From: Enterococcus_K sp051713825
GTDB lineage: Bacteria; Bacillota; Bacilli; Lactobacillales; Enterococcaceae
DNA: 64,000 nt
Reading direction: 5' to 3'
Assembly: GCF_051713825.1 (NCBI RefSeq)
Contig: NZ_JBIOQR010000001.1
Span: 1,612,001 to 1,676,000 of the forward strand
Shown: positions 43,648-52,708 of the stretch, piece after piece
Layout: each line of letters opens with the position of its first letter
Numbering within the stretch: position 1 is the first letter of the stretch
Made by a program: the position numbers and the translations under genes
Notes under the pieces: model-generated
Databases searched by the model: none
What the model saw: the letters and a program-made list of their open reading frames with translations, nothing else
Told to the model about the DNA's origin: nothing

Positions 43648-46600
43648 GTGAGTCTACAATTTATTCTCGGTTCAGCAAAACATGACCATCAAGTTTCTTT
43701 AATCCAAGAAGCCAACGAATGGCTCTCAAAAAATCCCCAAAACGAGGTCTATTTTTTAGTCCCTAACTATAATAAATTTGAGCAAGAACAAGAAATTTTA
43801 TCTCAACTACGCCACTCAAATAATCGAAAAACAATCAGTACAACAAGAGTCCAAGTGTTTAGTTTCTATCGTCTTGCCTGGTTTTTCCTTCAACAAACGA
43901 CTTTACTGTCTGGAAATGAGCTAAGTGAAGCGGGCGCTGCGATGATTTTCCGACAAATTTTGGAAAAAGAGCAAGAAAACCTAACCGTCTTTCGTGGTGA
44001 AGTTAACAAAACTGGTTTTATTCAACAGCTTTATGCACTTTATATGGAACTGAAAAACGGCAATATAGCTCCGGAAGATCTTCAAATAAAGGAAACTCAA
44101 ACACTAGGGAAAGCTATCGATCAACAGCTCAAGCTTGCCGATTTACACTTTCTTTTTGCAAAATTCGAAGAGGAGCTCCTAAAACGAGACATCCATTCAC
44201 CAGATGTTTTGGATTTATTGATGAATTATTTACCAACCATTGATTTGACTCATACAAAATTTATCGTATCTGGATTCTCTCATTTTAATGGTCAAGAGCA
44301 TCAATTAGTCTCAAATCTAATGACTTATGGACATCTGTCAATCGCCTTAATTCTTGATAAAAGTTATCCAATTGAAAAACCACATCCACTCAACTTGTTT
44401 AGAGAAACGGGAGAGCTGTATTACCGACTAAAACAAGTCGCAAATCAACAAAAAGTGCCAACCTTTCATGATAAGATGGCACCAATCAAACAAAGAGTGG
44501 CGGAGTTTGATGTGTTAGATGATATGTGGGTAGCGACACAGAATCAAGAGCCTTTTGAAAAGAAAAAGATCGGCGAAACAAAGACCATTGCGTTATGGAA
44601 AGCTGATACACCAACTGTTGAGATTCAGCACATGGCTGTAGAGATTCGGCGATTGGTAGTGGAGGAACACTATCGTTATCGAGATATCCAACTATTGACG
44701 GGGGATGTTGAACTATACAAACATCTAATTGAACCGATTTTTTCTCAGATGGCTATTCCTTGTTACATCGATGAGGATCAATTGATGGAACAGCATCCAT
44801 TAGTTGAGTTTCTGAATGCTCTGTTTGCAATTGATCGTTATCATTATCGTCAAGCTGATATTTTCCGTTTTCTACGAACAGAATTATTTTTACCAGAAAG
44901 TGATGCGCAACATTGGCAAGCTAGTAGAGATGCTTTTCGCCGAAATGTGGATATCACAGAAAACGTCTCCTTAGCCTATAACTTTCAAGGCAGCTTTTGG
45001 ACGAGAGAACGTGATTGGAATTTTATTTCCTATGATTTTGAATCTGAAACACTGAACGAATCTGAGTCATTGGAGACCGTTTCAAACCAGATTCGAAGAT
45101 TACTTCAAACGAGACTGCCCGATTTTTTTGCAGCAATCAAACAAACGACAACAGGTAGTGAAGCGGCAACCATACTTTATCAGTTTTTGATTGAGTCTGG
45201 TGTAGAGACCCAATTAATTGCATGGCGTGACCAAGAAGTAACAAGAGGGAATTTAGAAGCAGCTCGAAATCATGAACAAACATGGAGCGCTCTGATTGAT
45301 TTATTGGATGAATATGTAGTTATCTATGGCGCAGAATCATTTGATTGGCGAATTTTCCAAGAGATTTTAGCGAGTGGTCTAGAAAATCTAAGTTATGGGA
45401 AAATCCCGACAGCCATTGATCAAGTTCAAGTCAATAAACTTGATTTGGCAAGAATTGATCAGGGAAAAGTCACCTTTGCGCTGGGCTTAAGCGAACAAGT
45501 ATTTCCCAGCCAAGCAGAGACAAAAGGCTTATTAACCAGCGAGGAGCGGCAATTACTAAATGAACGTTTAGAGGAAAATCAATACTTAGTGGATGCTTCC
45601 AGTCAATCAATGGCTCAAAAACCATTCCAAGCGTATTTGGTCTTTCTTTCTGCTAGTGAGAAACTTTATCTTAGTTATGCAGCCAACTATGACACGAAAA
45701 AGAATCTACGTATCTCGCCTTATCTTGCAAGGGTCAGTGACTATCTAGGGATTCCTGTAAAGGAAAGAAACTCCTTGCAATTGACCAGTGAACTGTCACA
45801 TTTTGTTGGAACGTATCGTAATTTAATCAGTAGCTTAAATACGCTTTATCGTTTATCAGATGAAGCAAAGGCTCATTTGCCCATCAATTGGCAGACTATT
45901 GAGAAAAAATTGAAAAACTCGGACTATCGAGAATTAGCCGAGAAGGTCTTTTCTAGTCGTTATTATCAGAATATTCCAGTCTCTCTTTCAAGCAAACTCG
46001 CTGAGGAAATTTATGGGGAAGACTTATATGCCTCTATTTCTCGAATGGAAAACTTTTATAACTGTCAGTATAAATACTTTGCGAACTTTGGTTTGAAATT
46101 AAAAGAAAGAGAAACTTATGGACTGACGCCAGCTGCTACAGGAGATTTTTATCATGAAGCACTGGATCAATTCTTTAAGCTCCTTTTTTCAAAGAACTTG
46201 TTGCTGACTGAATTGAATGAAGAGTCTCGCAAAGAATTTACTGAAGAAGTCTTAAAAAGTGTCTTTGGTGAGATTCGATTTGATATATTATCAAGCTCTG
46301 CGCGGATGAATTATATCCGTTATCAACTAGAACAAACTATCCAAAAAGTGGCTTGGGCCTTACAAAAACAAAGTCTGAGAACAGGGATGTCACCACTACA
46401 GACAGAGATTTTATTTGGGCAAATTGCGGGTGAAAAAGGGATTCCTGGAATGGAGATTCCTCTAAAAACTGGTGGAAATCTGCATCTCAGAGGGAAAATT
46501 GACCGTTTAGATGTAGCAACAACAGACGGCCAAACTTGGCTTAGTGTGGTGGACTACAAATCAAGTGGTCGCTCATTTGATGTAACTGAAGCCTATTATG

Positions 46601-47205
46601 GTATGGCTATGCAGCTGTTAACTTACTTGGATGTAGCCTTGATGGATGCCACTCGTTTAACGGGGCAAAAAAAAGAAACAGTCCATCCAGCAGGGGCCTT
46701 TTATTTACATGTGCATAATCCTGTATTGACTTCTGAGGAAACCATTGAAAAAGATACTCTGAAAAAATATAGCTATGATGGCCTATTTGTGGATGAGCCA
46801 GAGCTCTATGCCACTTTAGATACAAGCTTGGAAGCAAAAGAATCTTCTGTACTATTTCCAATCAAAAAAAATGCTAAGGATCTTTATCAAAAAAATGCGT
46901 TGAGTAAAGACAAGTTCTTCACAGAAGAGGAGCTGTCTCAGTTTATGACGCATAACAGAAAAAACATGCAAGAAGCTGGGGAATCCATTAAGTCTGGTGA
47001 AATAAAACTCAATCCTGCGTATAAGGACAAACAACGTATTGCTTGTCAGTATTGTCCATTTAGAAGTATTTGTACCTTTGATGTAATGCTAAAAGAAAAT
47101 AACTACCATCGATTAGAAAAATTAACAAAAGAAAGTGCCTTACAGAAAATTCAAGAAGAGCAACAAGGCAAATCAACTGAGGGAGGAGAGAAAACAAATG
47201 GTTAA
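43648..47205 (+). CDS. rexB: ATP-dependent nuclease/helicase subunit B (RexB/AddB)
   Basis: The protein is 1185 aa, subunit B of the RexAB (AddAB) enzyme that resects double-strand breaks to start RecA-dependent repair. The first residues (SLQFILGSAKHDH) are typical. The C-terminal third is the RecB-type nuclease (LRGKIDRLDVA, WLSVVDYKSSGRSFD). The iron-sulphur cysteines are seen in NCQYKYFANF and in CQYCPFRSIC near the end. The start is GTG at 43648 after AAGAAGGATG. Its stop overlaps rexA by eight bases, so the two subunits are made together. Confidence 0.95.
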   Translation: MSLQFILGSAKHDHQVSLIQEANEWLSKNPQNEVYFLVPNYNKFEQEQEILSQLRHSNNRKTISTTRVQVFSFYRLAWFFLQQTTLLSGNELSEAGAAMIFRQILEKEQENLTVFRGEVNKTGFIQQLYALYMELKNGNIAPEDLQIKETQTLGKAIDQQLKLADLHFLFAKFEEELLKRDIHSPDVLDLLMNYLPTIDLTHTKFIVSGFSHFNGQEHQLVSNLMTYGHLSIALILDKSYPIEKPHPLNLFRETGELYYRLKQVANQQKVPTFHDKMAPIKQRVAEFDVLDDMWVATQNQEPFEKKKIGETKTIALWKADTPTVEIQHMAVEIRRLVVEEHYRYRDIQLLTGDVELYKHLIEPIFSQMAIPCYIDEDQLMEQHPLVEFLNALFAIDRYHYRQADIFRFLRTELFLPESDAQHWQASRDAFRRNVDITENVSLAYNFQGSFWTRERDWNFISYDFESETLNESESLETVSNQIRRLLQTRLPDFFAAIKQTTTGSEAATILYQFLIESGVETQLIAWRDQEVTRGNLEAARNHEQTWSALIDLLDEYVVIYGAESFDWRIFQEILASGLENLSYGKIPTAIDQVQVNKLDLARIDQGKVTFALGLSEQVFPSQAETKGLLTSEERQLLNERLEENQYLVDASSQSMAQKPFQAYLVFLSASEKLYLSYAANYDTKKNLRISPYLARVSDYLGIPVKERNSLQLTSELSHFVGTYRNLISSLNTLYRLSDEAKAHLPINWQTIEKKLKNSDYRELAEKVFSSRYYQNIPVSLSSKLAEEIYGEDLYASISRMENFYNCQYKYFANFGLKLKERETYGLTPAATGDFYHEALDQFFKLLFSKNLLLTELNEESRKEFTEEVLKSVFGEIRFDILSSSARMNYIRYQLEQTIQKVAWALQKQSLRTGMSPLQTEILFGQIAGEKGIPGMEIPLKTGGNLHLRGKIDRLDVATTDGQTWLSVVDYKSSGRSFDVTEAYYGMAMQLLTYLDVALMDATRLTGQKKETVHPAGAFYLHVHNPVLTSEETIEKDTLKKYSYDGLFVDEPELYATLDTSLEAKESSVLFPIKKNAKDLYQKNALSKDKFFTEEELSQFMTHNRKNMQEAGESIKSGEIKLNPAYKDKQRIACQYCPFRSICTFDVMLKENNYHRLEKLTKESALQKIQEEQQGKSTEGGEKTNG

Positions 47206-50200
47206 GATTCCACCAAAAGGTCCTGAAGAAACTTATACTCCTCAGCAATGGCAAGCTATTTATGATGGTGAAGACAACTTACTTGTTTCAGCATCTGCTG
47301 GTTCAGGGAAAACGACTGTCTTAGTTCAACGAGTCATTGAAAAATTGAAAAGTGGTACCAATATTGATGAATTATTAATTGTTACCTATACTGAAGCCGC
47401 CGCTAGAGAGATGAAAGAACGAATTCAACACTCGCTTCAAGAATCAATCAATACAGCTACTAGTGACGCAGACAAACAGCATTTTACCCAGCAACTTTTA
47501 TTGTTACCAACTGCCTCAATTTCGACTTTACATGCATTCTGTTTAACAGTTATCAGACGTTTTTATTATCTCATCGACTTAGATCCAGTCTTTCGAATGC
47601 TGACAGATGAGACAGAAACGTTACTACTAAAAGAAGATGTTTGGGAAGAATTGCGTGAACAGCTTTACGCTGAAAAAGAAGAATTATTCTATCAATTGAC
47701 GGCTAACTTTTCAAATGATCGAAATGATAACGGCTTAACTGAGATGGTGTTTTCGCTCTATGAATTCGCCCGTGCCAACCCAGCACCAAAAGAATGGTTA
47801 CGTTCACTTGCTGAAAATTACAGAGTCGATAAAGGCATTGAACAGTCTAGCTTGTATCAAAAATATATTCGCCCTCAATTAGTGAATCAATTAGCCCATG
47901 CTGTAAAAAACTACGAGACAATGGTCGATATTGCCCAAGTTCCTGGGCTAGAGAAGGTTCATACATTAGTCTCTGATGAAAAAGAGATGTTTGAAGGCTT
48001 TTTAAAGGCCGTTCAAAACGATCAATTACAAGAGGCTTATCGTTACGTTGAATCGATTGTTTTTGAACGCTATCCTTCAATACGAAAAGAAGAGTTGAAG
48101 CCTTATTCTGTGGAGGTTAAAGCATATCGGGACAAAACAAAAAAGAGCATTGAGAATTTGATTAAAGCTTTCTTTAATGTTTCCCCAGATAAGATGATGG
48201 AATTGATGAATCAGTCCCTTCCTTTAGTAGAGTTAATGGGCGAGGTAACTGCTACATTCATGGAAAGCTATCACCGTAGAAAACTTGAGAAAGGTGTCTT
48301 GGACTTTAATGACTTGGAGCATTTTACGCTTCAAATACTAGCACACTTCTCTAATGGCGAATGGCAAGCAACAGAAGCTTCTCATTACTATAGAAGTAAG
48401 TTTAAAGAAGTCATGGTTGATGAGTATCAAGATGTGAATCGACTACAAGAAAATCTGTTGTATTGGTTAAGAGAGCCGGATGATACGAACGGAAATATGT
48501 TCATGGTAGGGGATGTCAAACAATCAATTTATTCCTTTAGACTAGCAGACCCAACTTTATTTATTGAAAAATATACCGCCTTCAAAGATGAATCTGGTGG
48601 TCGGAGAATCATTCTGGCCGAAAATTTCCGTTCTCGCTCTGAAGTGTTGGATTTTACCAATCTTGTTTTTGAGCAATTGATGGATGAATCGGTTGGTCAA
48701 ATTGAATATGACGAAGCAGCCAAGTTAGTTTACGGCTTTCCTGTATTCCCTGAAAGTAAGACCTTTACGCCCGAGCTATTGATTTATGAAAAAGAACAAG
48801 AATCCTCAGAAGAAGCCCTTGTCCCAACTGAATTTATTGAGGATAAAACAGAAGGCGAATTATATGTGACCGCCTTGAAGATTCGTGAGTTGGTAGATTC
48901 TGGTTTTATGATTTATGATAAAAAAGCAAAAGAAGACCGTAGACTGTCCTATAAAGATATTGTGCTCCTTACGCCAACAAAAAAGAATAACTTGGCTATT
49001 TTAGATGTCTTTAAGACGTTAGATATTCCTGTTGAAGTGAATGATGCTCAAAACTATTTCCAAGCAACGGAAATTCGGATTATAATTTCCTTATTACAGA
49101 TTATTGATAACCCTTTACAAGATATTCCTCTTGCGGCTGTTTTACGTTCACCGATTGTTGGATTACTTGAAGACGAGTTAGCAAAAATAAGAATTGCGGA
49201 TCGAAAAAGTAGCTTTTATGTAGCAATGTGTCTTTATGAAGAACAAGAATCCGATGAGCTGGCTGGCAAACTGACGACCTTTCTCACTCGATTAGCATCG
49301 TGGCGCGAGCTTTCTAGACGCGAACCTTTAGCAACGTTACTTTGGACGATCTACGATGAAACAGCCTACTTGGATTATGTGACCGGTTTGCCTGCTGGAA
49401 GTCAACGCCAAGCCAACTTAATTGCCTTGGTGGACCGAGCAAAAGCTTATGAGCAAAGTAGTTTCCGTGGCTTATATCAATTTGTTCGTTTTATTGAAAA
49501 GATGCAAGAGAAAGACAAAGATTTGGCTGAACCTCTAACCATTACAGAAGAAAATGCGGTTCGAGTTATGACCATCCATGCAAGTAAAGGTTTAGAATTT
49601 CCGGTTGTCTTTTTATTAGATATGAGCAAACAGTTTAATCTACAGGATGTCAAAGCACGGTATATGTTTGAGGAAAATCTAGGTGCTGGGATTCGTTATC
49701 TTACACCCGATACACGTGTTCTTTATGATACGCTTGCCTATCAAGCAATCAAGCAAGTAAAAACAATCAAGCTTTTATCAGAAGAGATGCGAAAGCTCTA
49801 TGTTGGTTTAACCCGTGCTGAACAAAAATTATTTTTAGTCGGTTCTTATAAGAATAAGGAAGAGACGTTAAAAGCTTGGTCAGATGCTTACAGCCAAAAA
49901 TCACTGGTCTTAGATCCAGCATCAAGAATGAAAAGTCAGGGAAGTTTATTGAATTGGATTGGCATGACGCTCATGCGACATCCTTCTATGAAGAACTATG
50001 ACGAAAACTATGAGCCTTATCTTCCTTTACAAGAGCACCCAGGCGATTTCCAAATTCACTGGATTACCGAAGACCAGATTGCAGATAGACTGAAAAACTA
50101 TACTCAGGAAACCTTTGAAGCAGGCGCTGAAAATCAGGTCGAACTAGCTAGAGGGGACTTGCAGAAGGTCGCACAACGTTTAGACTATATGTACGAATAT

Positions 50201-50929
50201 GATGCTGCAACACAAACAACTAGCTACCAATCTGTTTCAGAAATCAAACGACTGTTTGAGGATCCAGATGATAGTCAAGCTGCCAAACTAACTTGGGAAA
50301 GTCAGGAAACAAAAGCTTTAAATCAAAAGTTCCGCTATACTCAGGAAAATTTGGCAACACCTAAATTTTTGAATCAGCAACAAGTGATTTCTGGAGCTGC
50401 TATTGGGACCGCTACTCACTATCTTCTACAACTTTTACCAATTGACCGTATTCCAACGGCTGATGAAGTGGAGCAATTAATCCAAGAGCTTGTTCAAAAA
50501 CGCTTAATCGCTAAAGAGATTGCCAAAAGAATCAATCGAGAAACCATCTTATGGTTTTATCAGACACCTCTAGCAGCGGATCTATTAGCGAATCACTTAG
50601 CAGTCAAACGCGAACAACCCTTTTCAACCTTAGTACCTGCTGATGAGATATTTTTCGATTATCCAACAGGTGAAGATGATTTACTGATTCACGGGATTAT
50701 TGATGGCTATTTGGAGAAAGAGGATGAAATTGTTCTTTATGATTTCAAAACAGATACTATCGCAAAAGAGAATCGTCAAGAATCAGTGGAACAAATTACT
50801 CAACGCTATTTGGGGCAATTACGTCTCTACAAAAAATCTCTGAGTGATGCACTAAACAAACCAGTAACAAAAGTTTGCCTGGTCCTCTTAACGATTCAAG
50901 AGGTCATCGATGTGACAGATAAAATCTGA
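47198..50929 (+). CDS. rexA: ATP-dependent helicase/nuclease subunit A (RexA/AddA)
   Basis: The protein is 1243 aa, a UvrD-like helicase with a C-terminal nuclease. Helicase motifs are visible: TPQQWQAIYD (Q), SASAGSGKTTVLVQRVI (I), VMVDEYQDVNRLQ (II), GDVKQSIYSFR (III), ILAENFRSRSEVLDF (IV), VMTIHASKGLEFPVVF (V) and LYVGLTRAEQKLF (VI). The nuclease signature is near the end (IHGIIDGYLEKEDEIVLYDFKTD). The ATG at 47198 follows GGGAGGAGAG; a frame opening at 47135 lies within rexB. Confidence 0.96.
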   Translation: MVKIPPKGPEETYTPQQWQAIYDGEDNLLVSASAGSGKTTVLVQRVIEKLKSGTNIDELLIVTYTEAAAREMKERIQHSLQESINTATSDADKQHFTQQLLLLPTASISTLHAFCLTVIRRFYYLIDLDPVFRMLTDETETLLLKEDVWEELREQLYAEKEELFYQLTANFSNDRNDNGLTEMVFSLYEFARANPAPKEWLRSLAENYRVDKGIEQSSLYQKYIRPQLVNQLAHAVKNYETMVDIAQVPGLEKVHTLVSDEKEMFEGFLKAVQNDQLQEAYRYVESIVFERYPSIRKEELKPYSVEVKAYRDKTKKSIENLIKAFFNVSPDKMMELMNQSLPLVELMGEVTATFMESYHRRKLEKGVLDFNDLEHFTLQILAHFSNGEWQATEASHYYRSKFKEVMVDEYQDVNRLQENLLYWLREPDDTNGNMFMVGDVKQSIYSFRLADPTLFIEKYTAFKDESGGRRIILAENFRSRSEVLDFTNLVFEQLMDESVGQIEYDEAAKLVYGFPVFPESKTFTPELLIYEKEQESSEEALVPTEFIEDKTEGELYVTALKIRELVDSGFMIYDKKAKEDRRLSYKDIVLLTPTKKNNLAILDVFKTLDIPVEVNDAQNYFQATEIRIIISLLQIIDNPLQDIPLAAVLRSPIVGLLEDELAKIRIADRKSSFYVAMCLYEEQESDELAGKLTTFLTRLASWRELSRREPLATLLWTIYDETAYLDYVTGLPAGSQRQANLIALVDRAKAYEQSSFRGLYQFVRFIEKMQEKDKDLAEPLTITEENAVRVMTIHASKGLEFPVVFLLDMSKQFNLQDVKARYMFEENLGAGIRYLTPDTRVLYDTLAYQAIKQVKTIKLLSEEMRKLYVGLTRAEQKLFLVGSYKNKEETLKAWSDAYSQKSLVLDPASRMKSQGSLLNWIGMTLMRHPSMKNYDENYEPYLPLQEHPGDFQIHWITEDQIADRLKNYTQETFEAGAENQVELARGDLQKVAQRLDYMYEYDAATQTTSYQSVSEIKRLFEDPDDSQAAKLTWESQETKALNQKFRYTQENLATPKFLNQQQVISGAAIGTATHYLLQLLPIDRIPTADEVEQLIQELVQKRLIAKEIAKRINRETILWFYQTPLAADLLANHLAVKREQPFSTLVPADEIFFDYPTGEDDLLIHGIIDGYLEKEDEIVLYDFKTDTIAKENRQESVEQITQRYLGQLRLYKKSLSDALNKPVTKVCLVLLTIQEVIDVTDKI

Positions 50930-50942
50930 TACGTCAATTACT

Positions 50943-50986
50943 TTGTAAGCAAACAAGCTTACAAAAGGTAAGCATTGTGATATACT
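50943..50986 (+). promoter_or_regulatory. Promoter and palindromic operator of the HxlR-type gene
   Basis: TTGTAAGC at 50943-50950 is exactly complementary to GCTTACAA at 50957-50964, and a third GTAAGC lies at 50969. An extended -10 (TGATATACT, 50978-50986) follows. The right half-site overlaps the -35 position, as expected for autorepression. Confidence 0.7.
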
Positions 50987-51008
50987 TAGTCATACGAGGT
51001 GAGGAAGA

Positions 51009-51353
51009 ATGGAACAAGTAAAATATGATGAGTTTACACTCTGTCCCAAATTCGAAAAAACTTTTTCTATTTTAGGAAAGAAATGGAATGGACTGATCAT
51101 TGATGTCCTGTTGGAAAACGGTCCACAACGCTTTGTTGAGTTAGCCAACAAAATCCCCATGGTTAGCGACCGCGTCTTAGTAGAGCGTTTAAAAGAGTTG
51201 GAAAAAGAAAATATCGTCACACGAAATATTTCTTGTCAAGAGTCTAGTCGTTCAGAATATATGCTGACAGATAAAGGGGCCGATTTAGAAGAAACGATGC
51301 GGCAATTGCAAAGTTGGAGTGAACGTTGGGTGACAAAAGAAGAATGTAGTTGA
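51009..51353 (+). CDS. HxlR-family transcriptional regulator
   Basis: The protein is 114 aa with a winged-helix fold (CPKFEKTFSILGKKWNGLIIDVLLENGPQRFVELANKIPMVSDRVLVERLKELE). Cys residues near the start (TLCPKFEK) and in the middle (NISCQESS) might sense oxidants or electrophiles as in HypR/YodB relatives. RBS GAGGTGAGG precedes the ATG. It sits alone between rexA and the T-box of pheS; no target gene is adjacent. It probably regulates itself and some distant gene. Confidence 0.85.
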   Translation: MEQVKYDEFTLCPKFEKTFSILGKKWNGLIIDVLLENGPQRFVELANKIPMVSDRVLVERLKELEKENIVTRNISCQESSRSEYMLTDKGADLEETMRQLQSWSERWVTKEECS

Positions 51354-51378
51354 TTTACCAGATGAAATCTTGTACACT
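51350..51378 (+). promoter_or_regulatory. Promoter of pheS-pheT
   Basis: TTGATT at 51350-51355 overlaps the HxlR stop codon; TACACT at 51373-51378 is 17 bases further. Transcription would start near 51385, at the beginning of the T-box leader. Confidence 0.65.
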
Positions 51379-51384
51379 AGAGTC

Positions 51385-51621
51385 AATTGGATAAGAAAAA
51401 ATGTCGATGGAAAAGAGTAATTTGGCTGAGACTTACTAGGGAGATTTGTCATAGACTGAAAGCAAATCAAGTACTCGAAAAATGAAGTTCACTTCCGGAG
51501 TTTGTCTATAAAAGTATAGACCGGCGCAAGTCGTTAATAAATTAAGTGCGTAATGAAATTTATTACGAATTAGGATGGTAACACGAGCCTTCGTTCCTTA
51601 TTGGATACGAAGGCTTTTTTT
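51385..51621 (+). ncRNA. Phenylalanine T-box riboswitch
   Basis: This leader controls pheST by binding uncharged tRNA-Phe. The specifier is read as TTC at 51488-51490 in the loop ATGAAGTTCACTTC. Stem I has the AGTA-type bulge near 51415. The T-box sequence AGGATGGTAACACG lies at 51572-51585; its TGGT pairs with the tRNA 3' end. The terminator stem GCCTTCG (51587-51593) with CGAAGGC (51608-51614) is followed by a T-run. Uncharged tRNA would favour the antiterminator. The T-box differs from the common AGGGTGGTACCGCG at several bases, but the key TGG is kept. Confidence 0.9.
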
Positions 51622-51662
51622 CGTTCATTTTTCCAAAAGCAATTTTTAAGGAGGAAGAAACT

Positions 51663-52706
51663 ATGTCTTTACAAGCACAATTAGAGTCATTAAAAAAAGA
51701 AACACTCGAAAAGATTTCAGCTACTGACGACTTGGCAAAATTAAACCAAATTCGTGTCGAAACATTAGGGAAAAAAGGCCCTATTACTGAGGTCCTTAGA
51801 GGAATGAAGGATTTAACACCTGAAGAACGTCCAGTGGTCGGCGGTTTTGCCAATGAGATTCGCGACTTACTAACAGTGGCGCTTGAAAATAGAAAAACTG
51901 TTTTAGAAGCGGCGGCTCTTAACCAAGCCTTAGCAAAAGAAACGATTGATGTCACTTTGCCAGGTACAAAAATCAATCATGGAACGCGTCATGTGTTGAC
52001 ACAAATCATGGAAGAAATTGAAGATATTTTTGTGGGTATGGGGTACAAAATAGTTGAAGGGTATGAGGTTGAATCCGATCACTACAACTTCGAACGAATG
52101 AATTTACCTAAAGATCATCCTGCACGTGATATGCAAGATACATTTTATATTTCTGATGAGATTCTTATTCGTACGCATACTTCACCCGTTCAAGCACGGA
52201 CTATGGAAAAACATGATTTTTCTAAAGGAGCTTTACGGATGATTTCTCCAGGGAAAGTTTTCCGTCGAGATACAGATGATGCGACACACAGCCACCAATT
52301 CCACCAAATTGAAGGGTTGGTTATCGATAAACACATTACAATGGGTGACTTAAAAGGAACCTTAGAAGTGATGATGAAAAAAATGTTCGGTGAAGACCGT
52401 AAAATCCGCTTACGTCCTAGCTATTTCCCTTTTACTGAACCTTCAGTTGAAGTTGATGTGAGCTGCTTCAAATGTGGCGGTGAAGGCTGTAATGTCTGCA
52501 AACATACTGGTTGGATTGAAATATTGGGTGCTGGAATGGTGCATCCAAATGTCTTAAAAATGTCAGGAATTGACCCAGAAGTATACTCTGGTTTTGCCTT
52601 TGGATTAGGCCCAGACCGTGTAGCAATGCTTCGTTACGGCGTAAATGATATTCGTAATTTTTATCAAAATGATTTACGTTTCTTAAGTCAATTCAAGGGG
52701 GAATAA
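51663..52706 (+). CDS. pheS: Phenylalanine-tRNA ligase alpha subunit
   Basis: The protein is 347 aa. It is the catalytic subunit of the alpha2-beta2 enzyme that charges tRNA-Phe. A coiled-coil N-terminal arm (1-about 85) is followed by the class II core with YNFERMNLPKDHPARDMQDTFY (motif 1/2 region), HSHQFHQIEGLVID and the C-terminal GLGPDRVAMLRYGVNDIR (motif 3). A four-cysteine cluster is visible in CFKCGGEGCNVCKHTGW. RBS AAGGAGGAAG precedes the ATG. pheT begins two bases after the stop. Confidence 0.97.
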   Translation: MSLQAQLESLKKETLEKISATDDLAKLNQIRVETLGKKGPITEVLRGMKDLTPEERPVVGGFANEIRDLLTVALENRKTVLEAAALNQALAKETIDVTLPGTKINHGTRHVLTQIMEEIEDIFVGMGYKIVEGYEVESDHYNFERMNLPKDHPARDMQDTFYISDEILIRTHTSPVQARTMEKHDFSKGALRMISPGKVFRRDTDDATHSHQFHQIEGLVIDKHITMGDLKGTLEVMMKKMFGEDRKIRLRPSYFPFTEPSVEVDVSCFKCGGEGCNVCKHTGWIEILGAGMVHPNVLKMSGIDPEVYSGFAFGLGPDRVAMLRYGVNDIRNFYQNDLRFLSQFKGE

Positions 52707-52708
52707 AC

